DNA of 58,074 bases from an uncultured Paracoccaceae bacterium (GTDB taxonomy: Bacteria > Pseudomonadota > Alphaproteobacteria > Rhodobacterales > Rhodobacteraceae), in NCBI GenBank assembly GCA_947493745.1, contig CANLSM010000022.1, forward strand, positions 1 through 58,074, given 5' to 3'. Every line of letters begins with the position of its first letter. Position 1 is the stretch's first letter. Below, piece after piece: positions 47,432 through 55,942 of this stretch. The notes beneath the pieces are model-generated. The model saw nothing but the letters and a program-made list of their open reading frames with translations, searched no databases and had not been told where the DNA came from. Both the position numbers and the translations under genes were made by a program.

Positions 47432-48448
47432 ATGAGCCGGGCCACGCATGACCAGATCCCCGAACAGGCCTTGAACTGGGTCGAGGCCGGGCAGAGTGCG
47501 TTGCTGGCCACCGTGATCGAGACCTGGGGGTCTGCGCCCCGGCCCATGGGATCGCAGCTTGCGATCTCGCAAAAAGCCGAAATGGTCGGATCGGTGTCAG
47601 GCGGCTGCGTGGAGGGTGCGGTCGTGGCTGAGGCGCTCGATGCGCTCGACGACGGCAAGTGCCGGGTTCTGGAATATGGCGTCTCCGACGAGGAGGCCTT
47701 TGCCGTAGGTCTCGCCTGTGGAGGAACGATCCGCATTCTGGTCGAACCGATTGATGTCGGTCAGGGAATGAGCCGTGATCATCTGGCCGCGCTTGTGCAG
47801 GCCCGGGAAGGGCGCCAGCCGGTGGCCTCAGCGGTCAATCTGAGCACGTGGGAGCGGTTCCTGCCGACGGTCTCAAACCCGGAACTGGGCACGGCTGTTC
47901 AGAACGGGTTCCTGACAGACAGGTCATCAATGAATGGTGACTGGTTTGTGGGCATTCACAACCCGCCGCTGCGTATGGCCGTGATCGGTGCCGTGCACAT
48001 TGCCCAGCCGCTGATGCAGATGGCGCGGCTCGCGGGATATGACGCGACCCTGATCGATCCGCGTGATGCGTTTGCGAGCGATGCGCGGTTTCCCGACGAG
48101 ACGATCCTGCGGGAGTGGCCCGACACAGCCCTTGAAAGGCTTGCGCTGGATCGGCGCACAGCGGTCGTCACGCTGACCCATGATCCGAAACTGGACGATC
48201 CTGCGATCCGCTACGCTCTGGGAAGCGAGGTGTTCTATCTTGGGTGTCTGGGATCGAAGAAGACCCATGCCAAGCGGGTCGGACGGCTCACCGAAGCCGG
48301 GTTCGGTGCCGCTGACATCGCCCGTATTCACGCGCCCATTGGGCTTGATATCGGGGCCAAGTCCCCTGCTGAGATCGCCATCTCGATCATGGCCGAGCTC
48401 ACGGAGCGATTGCGCAGACCTCTGTTACGCGCCGAAGCCGCCGAATGA
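47432..48448 (+). CDS. XdhC/CoxF family protein
   Basis: Encodes 338 residues. The N-terminal XdhC/CoxI domain has TVIETWGSAPRPMGSQLAIS and the SGGCVEGAVVAEAL motif with the conserved Cys; the C-terminal Rossmann domain has LRMAVIGAVHIAQPLMQMA and YLGCLGSKKTHAKR. XdhC binds molybdenum cofactor and delivers its sulfurated form to xanthine dehydrogenase-type enzymes. Its end overlaps the next gene by four bases. Confidence 0.9.
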   Translation: MSRATHDQIPEQALNWVEAGQSALLATVIETWGSAPRPMGSQLAISQKAEMVGSVSGGCVEGAVVAEALDALDDGKCRVLEYGVSDEEAFAVGLACGGTIRILVEPIDVGQGMSRDHLAALVQAREGRQPVASAVNLSTWERFLPTVSNPELGTAVQNGFLTDRSSMNGDWFVGIHNPPLRMAVIGAVHIAQPLMQMARLAGYDATLIDPRDAFASDARFPDETILREWPDTALERLALDRRTAVVTLTHDPKLDDPAIRYALGSEVFYLGCLGSKKTHAKRVGRLTEAGFGAADIARIHAPIGLDIGAKSPAEIAISIMAELTERLRRPLLRAEAAE

Positions 48449-50052
48449 AATTCGGCGCGGTTCCGGTTGGCGAGGCTGAGGGTGCCATTCTGGCGCACTC
48501 GCTCAAGTCCGACGGATTGGGCCTGCGCAAGGGGCGTGTGTTGAGCGGTGAGGACATTGCCGCCCTGCAGCGTCACGGCATCGCGGAGGTCGTTGTGGCC
48601 GCTCTCGAAGCCGGGGATGTCGGAGAGGACGAGGCCGCGCTGCAACTCGCACGGAAGGTCGGCTCGCAGAAGGATATGACGCTCAGCGAGGCCTTCACGG
48701 GGCGGGTGAACATCATCGCCACGGCGCCCGGGGTTCTCACCGTTGACGCCCGACCGATCGATGCCCTGAATGCGGTGGATCCGGCCATCACAGTCGCAAC
48801 CCTGCCCGATCTGATCCGGGTCGGTGCGGGTGACATGCTGGCCACGATCAAGATCATCCCCTATGCCGTCCCGCAATCTGTCCTGAAAAGGGTTCTGGCA
48901 CTTTGCAACTCTGCGGCGTTGCAGCTTCACAAGGCAAGGCTTCGAAGCGCGCGGCTTGTGCTGACGCAGACACCGGGCTTCTCCGCCAAGCTGCTGACAA
49001 AGGGTGAGGCGACCGTGGTCGCGCGGCTGAGGAGCCTGGGGGTCGAGGTGCGGCGCAGCGTTACGGTCCCGCATGAAACCGGCGCGGTCGCAGAGGCGCT
49101 GGACGGATTTGAGGAAGACCTTGCGCTCGTGCTCGGCGCATCCGCCACATCCGATATCGCGGATGTCTGTCCGTCCGGTGTGATCGCTGCAGGCGGCACG
49201 ATCGAGCGTTTCGGGATGCCTGTGGATCCGGGCAATCTTCTGTTTCTCGGCACGCTTGGCGGACGCCCTGTGATCGGGCTGCCCGGATGCGCCCGGTCGC
49301 CTGCCTTGAACGGGGTCGACTGGGTGTTGGAACGGGTGGTTTGCGGCATTCCGGTCACCTCGGGAGATATTGCGGGGATGGGGGTTGGTGGTCTGCTGAA
49401 AGAGATCCCGACCCGTCCGCAGCCGCGCGCATTCCCCATTTCCCATGGTAAGACACCGCAGGTCACCGTGATCCTGCTGGCCGCAGGAGCCTCGCGTCGG
49501 ATGCGGGGGCGGGACAAGCTGCTGGAGCCGATGGGCGACATGCCGCTCCTGCGGCACGCGGCGTCGGAGATGCTCAAGAGCGCCGCGAGCGACGTGTTGG
49601 TGGTTCTTCCGCCGGCATCCGCCAATCGCAGAAAGGCGCTTGAGGGGCTGGGCGTGCAGATTGTCGAGGCTGCCCGTGCCAGCGAGGGGATGGCAGCGTC
49701 CTTGACAGCAGGCCTGGCCGAGATTGCGTCACGCGCCGATGCCGTAGTCATTGCCCTGGCCGACATGCCCGATGTCACCAGCGCTCATGTCGATGCGCTT
49801 GTCAGCACGTTCTCGGTTGAAGACGGGCGGGAGATCTGCCGGGTCGTCACCGGATCGGGCAAGCGGGGTCATCCGGTGCTCTTCGGCCGCCGCTTCTTCG
49901 AGCCGCTTGGCCGCTTGGCAGGCGACGAGGGCGCGCGCGAGGTCCTCGCGGCCAACAGGGACGTTGTCGTTGATGTGAGAACGGATGGCGAAGGTGGTGT
50001 GATCGACCTCGACACACCGGAGGCCTGGGCTGCCTATCGCGAAGGGCGCTAG
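48445..50052 (+). CDS. MoeA-like/MobA-like fusion for molybdenum cofactor
   Basis: Encodes 535 residues. The first 330 residues resemble a molybdopterin-binding MoeA/MogA-type domain (ALVLGASATSDIADVCPSGV, VDPGNLLFLGTLGGRPVIGL PG-type end). From residue 340 a nucleotidyltransferase of the MobA/MocA kind follows (VTVILLAAGASRRMRGRDKL, VIALADMPDVT, RGHPVLFG-like KRGHPVLFGRRFF). MocA makes molybdopterin cytosine dinucleotide for xanthine/CO-type enzymes. This completes the cofactor part of the maturation operon. Its stop overlaps the end of the convergent large gene. Confidence 0.85.
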   Translation: MKFGAVPVGEAEGAILAHSLKSDGLGLRKGRVLSGEDIAALQRHGIAEVVVAALEAGDVGEDEAALQLARKVGSQKDMTLSEAFTGRVNIIATAPGVLTVDARPIDALNAVDPAITVATLPDLIRVGAGDMLATIKIIPYAVPQSVLKRVLALCNSAALQLHKARLRSARLVLTQTPGFSAKLLTKGEATVVARLRSLGVEVRRSVTVPHETGAVAEALDGFEEDLALVLGASATSDIADVCPSGVIAAGGTIERFGMPVDPGNLLFLGTLGGRPVIGLPGCARSPALNGVDWVLERVVCGIPVTSGDIAGMGVGGLLKEIPTRPQPRAFPISHGKTPQVTVILLAAGASRRMRGRDKLLEPMGDMPLLRHAASEMLKSAASDVLVVLPPASANRRKALEGLGVQIVEAARASEGMAASLTAGLAEIASRADAVVIALADMPDVTSAHVDALVSTFSVEDGREICRVVTGSGKRGHPVLFGRRFFEPLGRLAGDEGAREVLAANRDVVVDVRTDGEGGVIDLDTPEAWAAYREGR

Positions 50053-52796
50053 TTCGGGATCACGAGGATGCGGTCGCGTCCGTTCTTGCGGATACGGATG
50101 GCCTCCTGCCCGATGGCAGCGACCTGATGGCCATCAAGCTGATCGCCCTGACGAACCTTCACAAAGCGACCATTGGGCAGTCGCACCAGCGCATGCCGCT
50201 TGCCCGGCTTGCCATAGACGCCGATGAGTGCGAGCTGCCGGTTGGGCAGCACATTGGGAATTGTGGCAGCTGCGGCGACGGACGCCGTCGTCGGCAATTG
50301 TGGTCCGACATTGATCTGTGGCGTGGTGACGGATGGTGCTGTCTCGGACGGTGTCTGGCGCGACGCAAGTGCCGCTGCCCTTTCGGCCAGGTCCGCCGGG
50401 CGGGCCTGGGGGCGGATAATGGCGGTAACAGTGACCTCCGGGCTGTCTTCGCCATCTGCCTCGGGCGTTGTTTCAGCCGGTTCGGGGATGTCCTCGAAAG
50501 GGCGGGCGAGCGGCGGGGCCTGGCGCTGGATCGTCGAGGATTGCGGATCAGCCTCATCGGGGCCTTCTATCGCCTCCTCGACAAGGGCCGCCACATCAAG
50601 CGTTTGCCCGGTCTCTTCCGGCAAAGCGACGGAGGCCTCATCGGTTGGAATGGTATCGGGCGCTTCAACACTGGGAAGTTCGGTCGGCTCGGTCGCGTCC
50701 GCGATGATCGGCAGTACCGGGTTGTTGGCAGCATCCGGCTCTGGCGTTGTCGCATCCGGCGCTTCCACGGCCTCTGGTTCGACCGTTTCGGGTTCGACGC
50801 TGGCAAGCTCGACCGGCGCTGCATCCGCATCGGACTCGTCTGGCCCAACGGCGTCGGGTTCGACACTGGCAACTTCAATTTCGGGCGTTTCCGCTTCGCT
50901 TTCGGCCCCATCGGGTGCCACAACCTCAACCGGGTTTGTATCGGTCTCAGCCGTTTCGGTCTCAAGGCTCGGGCCGATGATCTCGGGCGCAGTGCCCGGC
51001 GCATCGGCGGATGCTATGTCGGTTTCCGGCGCGGCTTCGTCAGGTACAACCTCCGCTTCGGTCGAAACCTCCGCATCCTCGTCGCTGACACCTATTTGCG
51101 GCAGGCGCAGAGGTGGCCGCTCCTGTTCCGGCTCAGCCGTGGCCTGAATATCCGCAAGGATCTGCTCGATGTCGGACCGGGGCCGCATCTGCGGCATGAG
51201 CGGCGGAAGCGCAGAGACGACCCGCACCGGACGGGCCGGATAGTTTTCGGGATTTTCCTCACCGGTGTTGTTCACCTGACGCGGGCGCAGCTTGGGCTCT
51301 TCCGGCGGACGTTCGGCGAGCACGAGCACATCGTCAGTCGAGGGTGCATCAGCCGGTGTCGTGTCGTCGGCGTCAGCCTCAAGAACGGTTGTGGGTTCCT
51401 CGGCAGCTTCCGTCGTCTGCGGGAGAGTGTCCTCTTCCGGAGCAGCCTCAGTCGTTTCAACAGGGTCTTGTGAAAGCGGGTCTGCCGGTTCCGCCTCGGC
51501 CACCGGCTGTTCCTCGACCGGGGCGGGCAAGGTCGGGGCGATGGTCGGCAGCGCCTCAAAGCCCTGATCGGCCCGGGGCGCAACCGATGCGGCGACAAGA
51601 GCCGGACGATCCGCGATGATCGGGAGAGCCGGTGCACCGGTCTCGCCCAAGGCAGGGTCGGTTTCACCGACGAGCGCGATGTCGAATGTATCGGGTCGCG
51701 TCTCGCCGATATCGACCGTGGCGTCCGCGTCCGCATCGCCGGTATCGACACTTTCGATCACCTCGGCAGCCGGTTGAGGTGTCACGGTCGTCGCGGCCTG
51801 CGGCCATTCGGGTGCCTCGAAAAGCTCTGCCACCGGACCGTCCGTTTCGCGCGCCTCGACATAGGCCACCACACCTTCGAAGCGATCAATGGACTTTTCG
51901 CCTGCTTCCTCCACCGTCAGCGCAAAGGGGGCTGCCTGCTTCGCAACCAGACGCGCGGTCGCCGGGAGGGCGAGGGAGATATCCCCAGGAAGGGAAACCT
52001 CCGGCTCGACCATTGCGACAAGTGTCGGAGATATTTCCAGCGGACCGGCGAAACCGGGCAGGGGTGAAGCGTCGGAGATCAGCAGGTTGAGCGCCGGGCC
52101 CTCAGCCGGTACCCGCGTGACGCCCAAGGGGCTTGCGAGCGCAATCTCAAACTTCCCAACCGATGGCGCAGTCAGGTTCGGCACCCCGTCTACCAGATCC
52201 TCGGGGATCGTCAGTTCGCTTGTCTGCGGCTGAAGATAGAACCCTGCTGCTGTGATCATGCCGACACCGAACGCCGCGACAGCCGCTTGCGTTATCCAGA
52301 ACGCCGAGCCTGTCTTGCCGCTTTCCAGCTGGAAGACAGGCGGGCGGCCGAGGCCAGTGACCGGATCCTGCGTTGTGAAACGCCCGGGCCGCAGGTTATG
52401 GGCGCGAAGGAAGGCTTCCGTCTCGCGCAGCACCGAGGATTTGATGCCCGCAACTGGCGTGTCCTTGTAGGCCTTGATCTCTGCATGATCATAAAAATAG
52501 AGGTCCGGGGCGCCGCTGAACCGTCGCTGGATCGCCTTGTCGCGGGCATTGTCGGAGAAGCCTGCGAGCGGCAGGGCAATGGTCTCGACCTGCTCCTGCG
52601 GCATCCAGATCTCGACCTGCGCGTTCTTGCCGCCGATCCGCTCGACATCGCGCGCAATGGTCCGCATCGTCCACTCGATATCGTCCGACTTGGCGTCGAA
52701 AGCCTTGACGACAGTCCAAGCGCCATTCTCGCGGCGATAAAGGCTCATCCCCGCCGGCGACAGATCAATCGCGAGAGTTAGGTCGGAACCATTCAT
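50049..52796 (-). CDS. Large membrane scaffold, GspL-like N-domain and GspC/PilP-like C-domain
   Basis: Encodes 915 residues. The first 150 residues have an ASKHA-type look like the cytoplasmic domain of type II secretion GspL or PilM (LTLAIDLSPAGMSLYRRENG, EQVETIALPLAGF). One membrane helix follows at about 170-190 (AAVAAFGVGMITAAGFYL). Residues about 200-840 form a low-complexity region rich in Pro, Glu, Ala and Thr. The last 60 residues (ALIGVYGKPGKRHALVRLPN, RFVKVRQGDQLDGHQVAAIG) resemble the periplasmic HR domain of GspC or PilP. The assignment is by pattern only. No other secretion gene is adjacent. Confidence 0.65.
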   Translation of the reverse strand: MNGSDLTLAIDLSPAGMSLYRRENGAWTVVKAFDAKSDDIEWTMRTIARDVERIGGKNAQVEIWMPQEQVETIALPLAGFSDNARDKAIQRRFSGAPDLYFYDHAEIKAYKDTPVAGIKSSVLRETEAFLRAHNLRPGRFTTQDPVTGLGRPPVFQLESGKTGSAFWITQAAVAAFGVGMITAAGFYLQPQTSELTIPEDLVDGVPNLTAPSVGKFEIALASPLGVTRVPAEGPALNLLISDASPLPGFAGPLEISPTLVAMVEPEVSLPGDISLALPATARLVAKQAAPFALTVEEAGEKSIDRFEGVVAYVEARETDGPVAELFEAPEWPQAATTVTPQPAAEVIESVDTGDADADATVDIGETRPDTFDIALVGETDPALGETGAPALPIIADRPALVAASVAPRADQGFEALPTIAPTLPAPVEEQPVAEAEPADPLSQDPVETTEAAPEEDTLPQTTEAAEEPTTVLEADADDTTPADAPSTDDVLVLAERPPEEPKLRPRQVNNTGEENPENYPARPVRVVSALPPLMPQMRPRSDIEQILADIQATAEPEQERPPLRLPQIGVSDEDAEVSTEAEVVPDEAAPETDIASADAPGTAPEIIGPSLETETAETDTNPVEVVAPDGAESEAETPEIEVASVEPDAVGPDESDADAAPVELASVEPETVEPEAVEAPDATTPEPDAANNPVLPIIADATEPTELPSVEAPDTIPTDEASVALPEETGQTLDVAALVEEAIEGPDEADPQSSTIQRQAPPLARPFEDIPEPAETTPEADGEDSPEVTVTAIIRPQARPADLAERAAALASRQTPSETAPSVTTPQINVGPQLPTTASVAAAATIPNVLPNRQLALIGVYGKPGKRHALVRLPNGRFVKVRQGDQLDGHQVAAIGQEAIRIRKNGRDRILVIPN

Positions 52797-53049
52797 CGCT
52801 TAGGATTCACTCCTCCAAAGGCCTTCACTCGTAACGATTTTCAGGGACCCGCAAAAACTATAACGATGGTGTCCGGCTCTGACCACCGGAAAAGCAGATA
52901 AGGGTTTATGCCCGAAAGCCTGCTCCGTGGGCCGCATGTGAGATTTGTCACAGATGCCGTCAATTCATGGTAAATTCAGGCAAGCCGCTCAAAAGGAGGT
53001 GCTTTTGCCTCCGGCAAAGACCCGCCGGGCGCGGGATATTGCGGGCAGG

Positions 53050-53081
53050 ATCCCGCGTGCCAAGGGCTTGGCGCGCGGGAT
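53050..53081 (-). terminator. Strong hairpin downstream of metY
   Basis: ATCCCGCGTGCCAAG pairs with CTTGGCGCGCGGGAT, one mismatch, nine bases after the end of the MetY-type gene. A T-run is lacking in the minus direction, so it may be an RNA-stabilising or partial terminator structure. A second, nested set of small stems lies at 52990-53018 (TTTGCC-TCC-GGCAAA). Confidence 0.45.
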
Positions 53082-53089
53082 GATTCTCG

Positions 53090-54382
53090 TCAGCTTGTCG
53101 CCGCAGCAAGCGCCTGATCGAGGTCCTTGATCAGGTCGTCGGCATCCTCGATACCAATCGAGAGCCGCACGACGTTCGGGGCAGCACCCGCTGCCTCCTG
53201 TTGCTCGGGCGTCAACTGCCTGTGGGTGGTTGAGGCAGAGTGGATGATCAGCGAGCGCGTGTCGCCAAGATTGGCCACATGGCTGAATATCTCAACGTTA
53301 TCAACGAGTTTCACACAGGCCTCATACCCACCCTTGACCGCGAAGGTGAAGAGCGCACCAGCCCCCTTGGGATAGTGCTTCTTTACCCGATCCGCATAAG
53401 GCGAGGACGGCAGGCCAGCATAGGTCACGTAGTCCACACGGGGGTCCTTCTCCAGCCAGGCCGCGACCTTCATCGCATTCTCGACATGCCGCTCCATCCG
53501 CAGGCTGAGCGTCTCCATCCCCAGAAGGGTCTGGAAGGCGGTGTTGGGCGACATCGTCATGCCCAGATCGCGCAGGCCGATTGCGATGCCGTGGAAGGTA
53601 AAGGCCATCGGGCCGAAGGTCTCGTGGAACTTGAGGCCATGATAGGCAGGCTCCGGCTCGATCAGGGAGGGGTGCTTGCCTGCCTTGGTCCAGTCGAAAT
53701 TGCCCGAATCCACCACGACACCACCGGTGACGGTGCCGTTGCCGGTCAGGTATTTTGTCGTGGAATGGACCACGAGATGCGCGCCGTGATCGAAGGGGCG
53801 GCAGAGATAGGGGGTCGCGGAGGTGTTGTCGACGATCAGCGGCACGTCGAGCTTGTTGGCCACAGTAGCAATCGACGCGAGATCGGTGACATAACCGCCG
53901 GGGTTGCAGATGCTCTCGCAGAAGATCGCCTTGGTGTTTTCGTCCGCCGCCGCCTCGATCGCAGCCGCATCGTCGAAATCGACAAAGGTCGCCGACCAGC
54001 CGAAACGTTTGATGGTCTGGGAGAACTGCGTGACCGTGCCGCCATAAAGCCGGGTGGACGCAATGATGTTGTCGCCGGGCCGCATCAGGGGGAACAGCGC
54101 CATGATCTGGGCTGCATGGCCGGATGAGCAGCCAACCGCGCCGACACCACCCTCAAGGGTCGCAATGCGCTCCTGCAGAACCGCGACCGTCGGGTTGGTC
54201 AGGCGCGAATAGATATACCCGACCTCCTGGAGGTTGAAGAGCGCGGCTGCGTGATCGGCATCGCGGAACACATAGGCCGTGGTCTGGTAGATCGGCGTTT
54301 GCCGCGCGCCCGTCGCCGGATCGGGCCTGCTGCCCGCATGGATCTGAAGCGTATCGAAGCCGTAACTTGGTGAATCTGACAT
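53090..54382 (-). CDS. metY: O-acetylhomoserine (thiol)-lyase, MetY type
   Basis: Encodes 430 residues, typical for this PLP enzyme. Seen are TPIYQTTAYVFRDADHAAAL, the SSGHAAQIMALFPL segment, and the PLP Lys in VVHSTTKYLTGNGTVTGG. The C-terminal ASTTHRQLTPEQQEAAG and VRLSIGIEDADDLI parts are characteristic. It makes homocysteine from O-acetylhomoserine and sulfide (or methionine with methanethiol). The start at 54382 gives the standard MSDSPSYGFDTLQIHAGSR. Confidence 0.93.
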   Translation of the reverse strand: MSDSPSYGFDTLQIHAGSRPDPATGARQTPIYQTTAYVFRDADHAAALFNLQEVGYIYSRLTNPTVAVLQERIATLEGGVGAVGCSSGHAAQIMALFPLMRPGDNIIASTRLYGGTVTQFSQTIKRFGWSATFVDFDDAAAIEAAADENTKAIFCESICNPGGYVTDLASIATVANKLDVPLIVDNTSATPYLCRPFDHGAHLVVHSTTKYLTGNGTVTGGVVVDSGNFDWTKAGKHPSLIEPEPAYHGLKFHETFGPMAFTFHGIAIGLRDLGMTMSPNTAFQTLLGMETLSLRMERHVENAMKVAAWLEKDPRVDYVTYAGLPSSPYADRVKKHYPKGAGALFTFAVKGGYEACVKLVDNVEIFSHVANLGDTRSLIIHSASTTHRQLTPEQQEAAGAAPNVVRLSIGIEDADDLIKDLDQALAAATS

Positions 54383-54452
54383 TCTCACCTCCCCTTTGTC
54401 TCTGTCCGGGCGGACATTATGCGAGACTGGGGGCGCTTGCACGCGGATATTT

Positions 54453-54929
54453 CTAAAGCTTCGACGAAATGATACCGGTCGCAAACCCGCCCATGCGAAG
54501 CTCGCCGAAAAGCCGCTGGTATTCGATCTTGGGACAACGGTCCATGACAACCGTCAACCCCTTGGCCTCGGCCCGAAGAGCGGCAGCCTCATCAATCACG
54601 CCGATCTGCATCCAGATGGTTCGGGGCATGGGACGCATCTCCAGCGCCTCATCCACGACGGCGCCCGCGAATTCCGAGCGGCGGAAGATGTCGACAATAT
54701 CGACCGGTGTCGTGATCTCCGCCAGTGAAGCCAGAACCGTTTCGCCCAGCACCTCCTTTCCCGCATAGGCCGGATTGACCGGAATGATCCGAAATCCCTT
54801 GAGCTGGAGGTAGCGTGCAACATAGTAGGATGGCCGGATCGGATTGATAGACAGCCCGACGCAGGCAATGGTCTGGGGGACCTTCAAAAGGCGCGTCAGC
54901 ATTTCATCGGAATAGGAAAATCGCGACAT
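54453..54929 (-). CDS. CoA-binding domain protein (YccU-like)
   Basis: Encodes 158 residues with a Rossmann CoA-binding domain: ACVGLSINPIRPSYYVARYL, FRIIPVNPAYAGKEVLGE and IWMQIGVIDEAAALRAEAKG. These stand-alone domains bind CoA but have no proven reaction. It lies 70 bases upstream of MetY in the same direction and could be expressed with it. A minus-strand terminator directly precedes it, so it must have its own promoter. Confidence 0.88.
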   Translation of the reverse strand: MSRFSYSDEMLTRLLKVPQTIACVGLSINPIRPSYYVARYLQLKGFRIIPVNPAYAGKEVLGETVLASLAEITTPVDIVDIFRRSEFAGAVVDEALEMRPMPRTIWMQIGVIDEAAALRAEAKGLTVVMDRCPKIEYQRLFGELRMGGFATGIISSKL

Positions 54930-54964
54930 GATCTTGGGCTATCCGGATTGCCGCGCGTCTGGCA

Positions 54965-54990
54965 ACAAAAAACGCCCGGAGCCGGGCTCC
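54965..54990 (-). terminator. Intrinsic terminator, minus strand
   Basis: On the minus strand CGCCCGGAGCC pairs with GGCTCCGGGCG around a short loop and is followed by TTTTTTG. It stands between the YHS gene and the CoA-binding gene, so it ends the YHS-gene transcript or a short RNA encoded just before it. Confidence 0.85.
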
Positions 54991-55119
54991 GGGCGAAGTT
55001 GGAACGAGGGACAGTGAGATGAAGCGATCTGGTTCCAGAAGACCGCCTCAAAATGACACATAGTCACGCTCTCTCACTTCTCCAGCTTAGTAAGCAATTT
55101 GTGAATGAAACCTTAAGAA

Positions 55120-55566
55120 CTAGTAGGCCTTGACGGTTTTCCAGTTCTCATCGGCAGCCGCGATATTGCCACGAATGTCCTTGGCCCAGAGATTTTGGTC
55201 GCGCACGGTGTAATGCATGAAGATGCGGCCATTCACATTGACCCAGAGCTTGGGGTCGGAACTCTGCTTGAATCCGCGCGACATGGCCCAGGCGCAATAG
55301 CCGCCAAACTCGATCTGATAGTCCTCGGGGGATTTCTTGAAGAGATCGAGGTTCTTCTGGGACGAAAACTGCCAACTCGCCCCCTGCCACTGGGTCCGCA
55401 GGTCGAATTTTCCGCGCAAGGCGGTCTTGTCGACGAAAAAGGAAACCGTGTCATAGCCTTTTAACGCATGACCGGTGGAATCCATGAAATAACGTTCTGC
55501 GTGTGCTGGTGCCGCCAACAATGCGCCCATACCGACCAGCGTGGATCGTCGTGTCAATGATGTCAT
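55120..55566 (-). CDS. Exported YHS-domain-like protein
   Basis: Encodes 148 residues. The N-terminus has a twin-arginine-like signal (SLTRRSTLVGMGALLAAPAHA), so export by Tat or Sec is likely. The mature part resembles periplasmic YHS proteins (LKGYDTVSFFVDKTALRG, FGGYCAWAMSRGFK, WVNVNGRIFMHYTVRD). YHS domains bind metals, often copper or iron, in related proteins; the metal ligands here cannot be assigned firmly. It is followed 130 bases later by a strong terminator. Confidence 0.8.
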   Translation of the reverse strand: MTSLTRRSTLVGMGALLAAPAHAERYFMDSTGHALKGYDTVSFFVDKTALRGKFDLRTQWQGASWQFSSQKNLDLFKKSPEDYQIEFGGYCAWAMSRGFKQSSDPKLWVNVNGRIFMHYTVRDQNLWAKDIRGNIAAADENWKTVKAY

Positions 55567-55635
55567 ATCTTGGTGCCTGTTTGTTTTTTTACACCAGATA
55601 CACCAAGTGAAGCCGGATTTCACGTCAAATCCGCG

Positions 55636-55911
55636 TCAGTCGAAAATGTCCTCGATCTCGTCCCAGGCCTCCGAGATCAGATGGCGAAGCAGGGACTTCC
55701 GCTTCTTGGGTCGTTTTTTCGGTTTCGCATGATAAACGCGCGCCGGTCTTGCTGCAGGTGCGGCCCGAGCCGGGACCTTGAGGGCTTTCATATTATGAAG
55801 AGCGGCACCGCAACCGGCACAGCTCAATTCATGGCGTTCCTTGCCGCGCAGGCGCAGCACCGCGCGGGTTCCGCAGTAACAGCATGTGGCGATTTTTGTC
55901 AGATCTGGCAT
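55636..55911 (-). CDS. Small zinc-ribbon protein
   Basis: Encodes 91 residues. Two CxxC knuckles (CCYCGTRAVLRL and LSCAGCGAAL) form a probable zinc ribbon, followed by a very basic linker (KPKKRPKKRKSLL) and an acidic helical C-terminus (SEAWDEIEDIFD). It looks like a small nucleic-acid or ribosome-associated protein; I know no function. The ATG at 55911 gives a compact N-terminus. Confidence 0.7.
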   Translation of the reverse strand: MPDLTKIATCCYCGTRAVLRLRGKERHELSCAGCGAALHNMKALKVPARAAPAARPARVYHAKPKKRPKKRKSLLRHLISEAWDEIEDIFD

Positions 55912-55942
55912 GGGCTTAAGCTGGCAAGTGTCCGGGTTCGTT

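Noticed and set aside
50127-51473. Long plus-strand frames opposite the scaffold gene
   Set aside because: They arise from the low-complexity Glu/Ala/Pro-coding DNA read backwards and show only Gly/Arg or Ser/Gly runs.
54953-55060. Short minus-strand open frame reading through the terminator
   Set aside because: It would code across the terminator stem, has no ribosome site and no known similarity.
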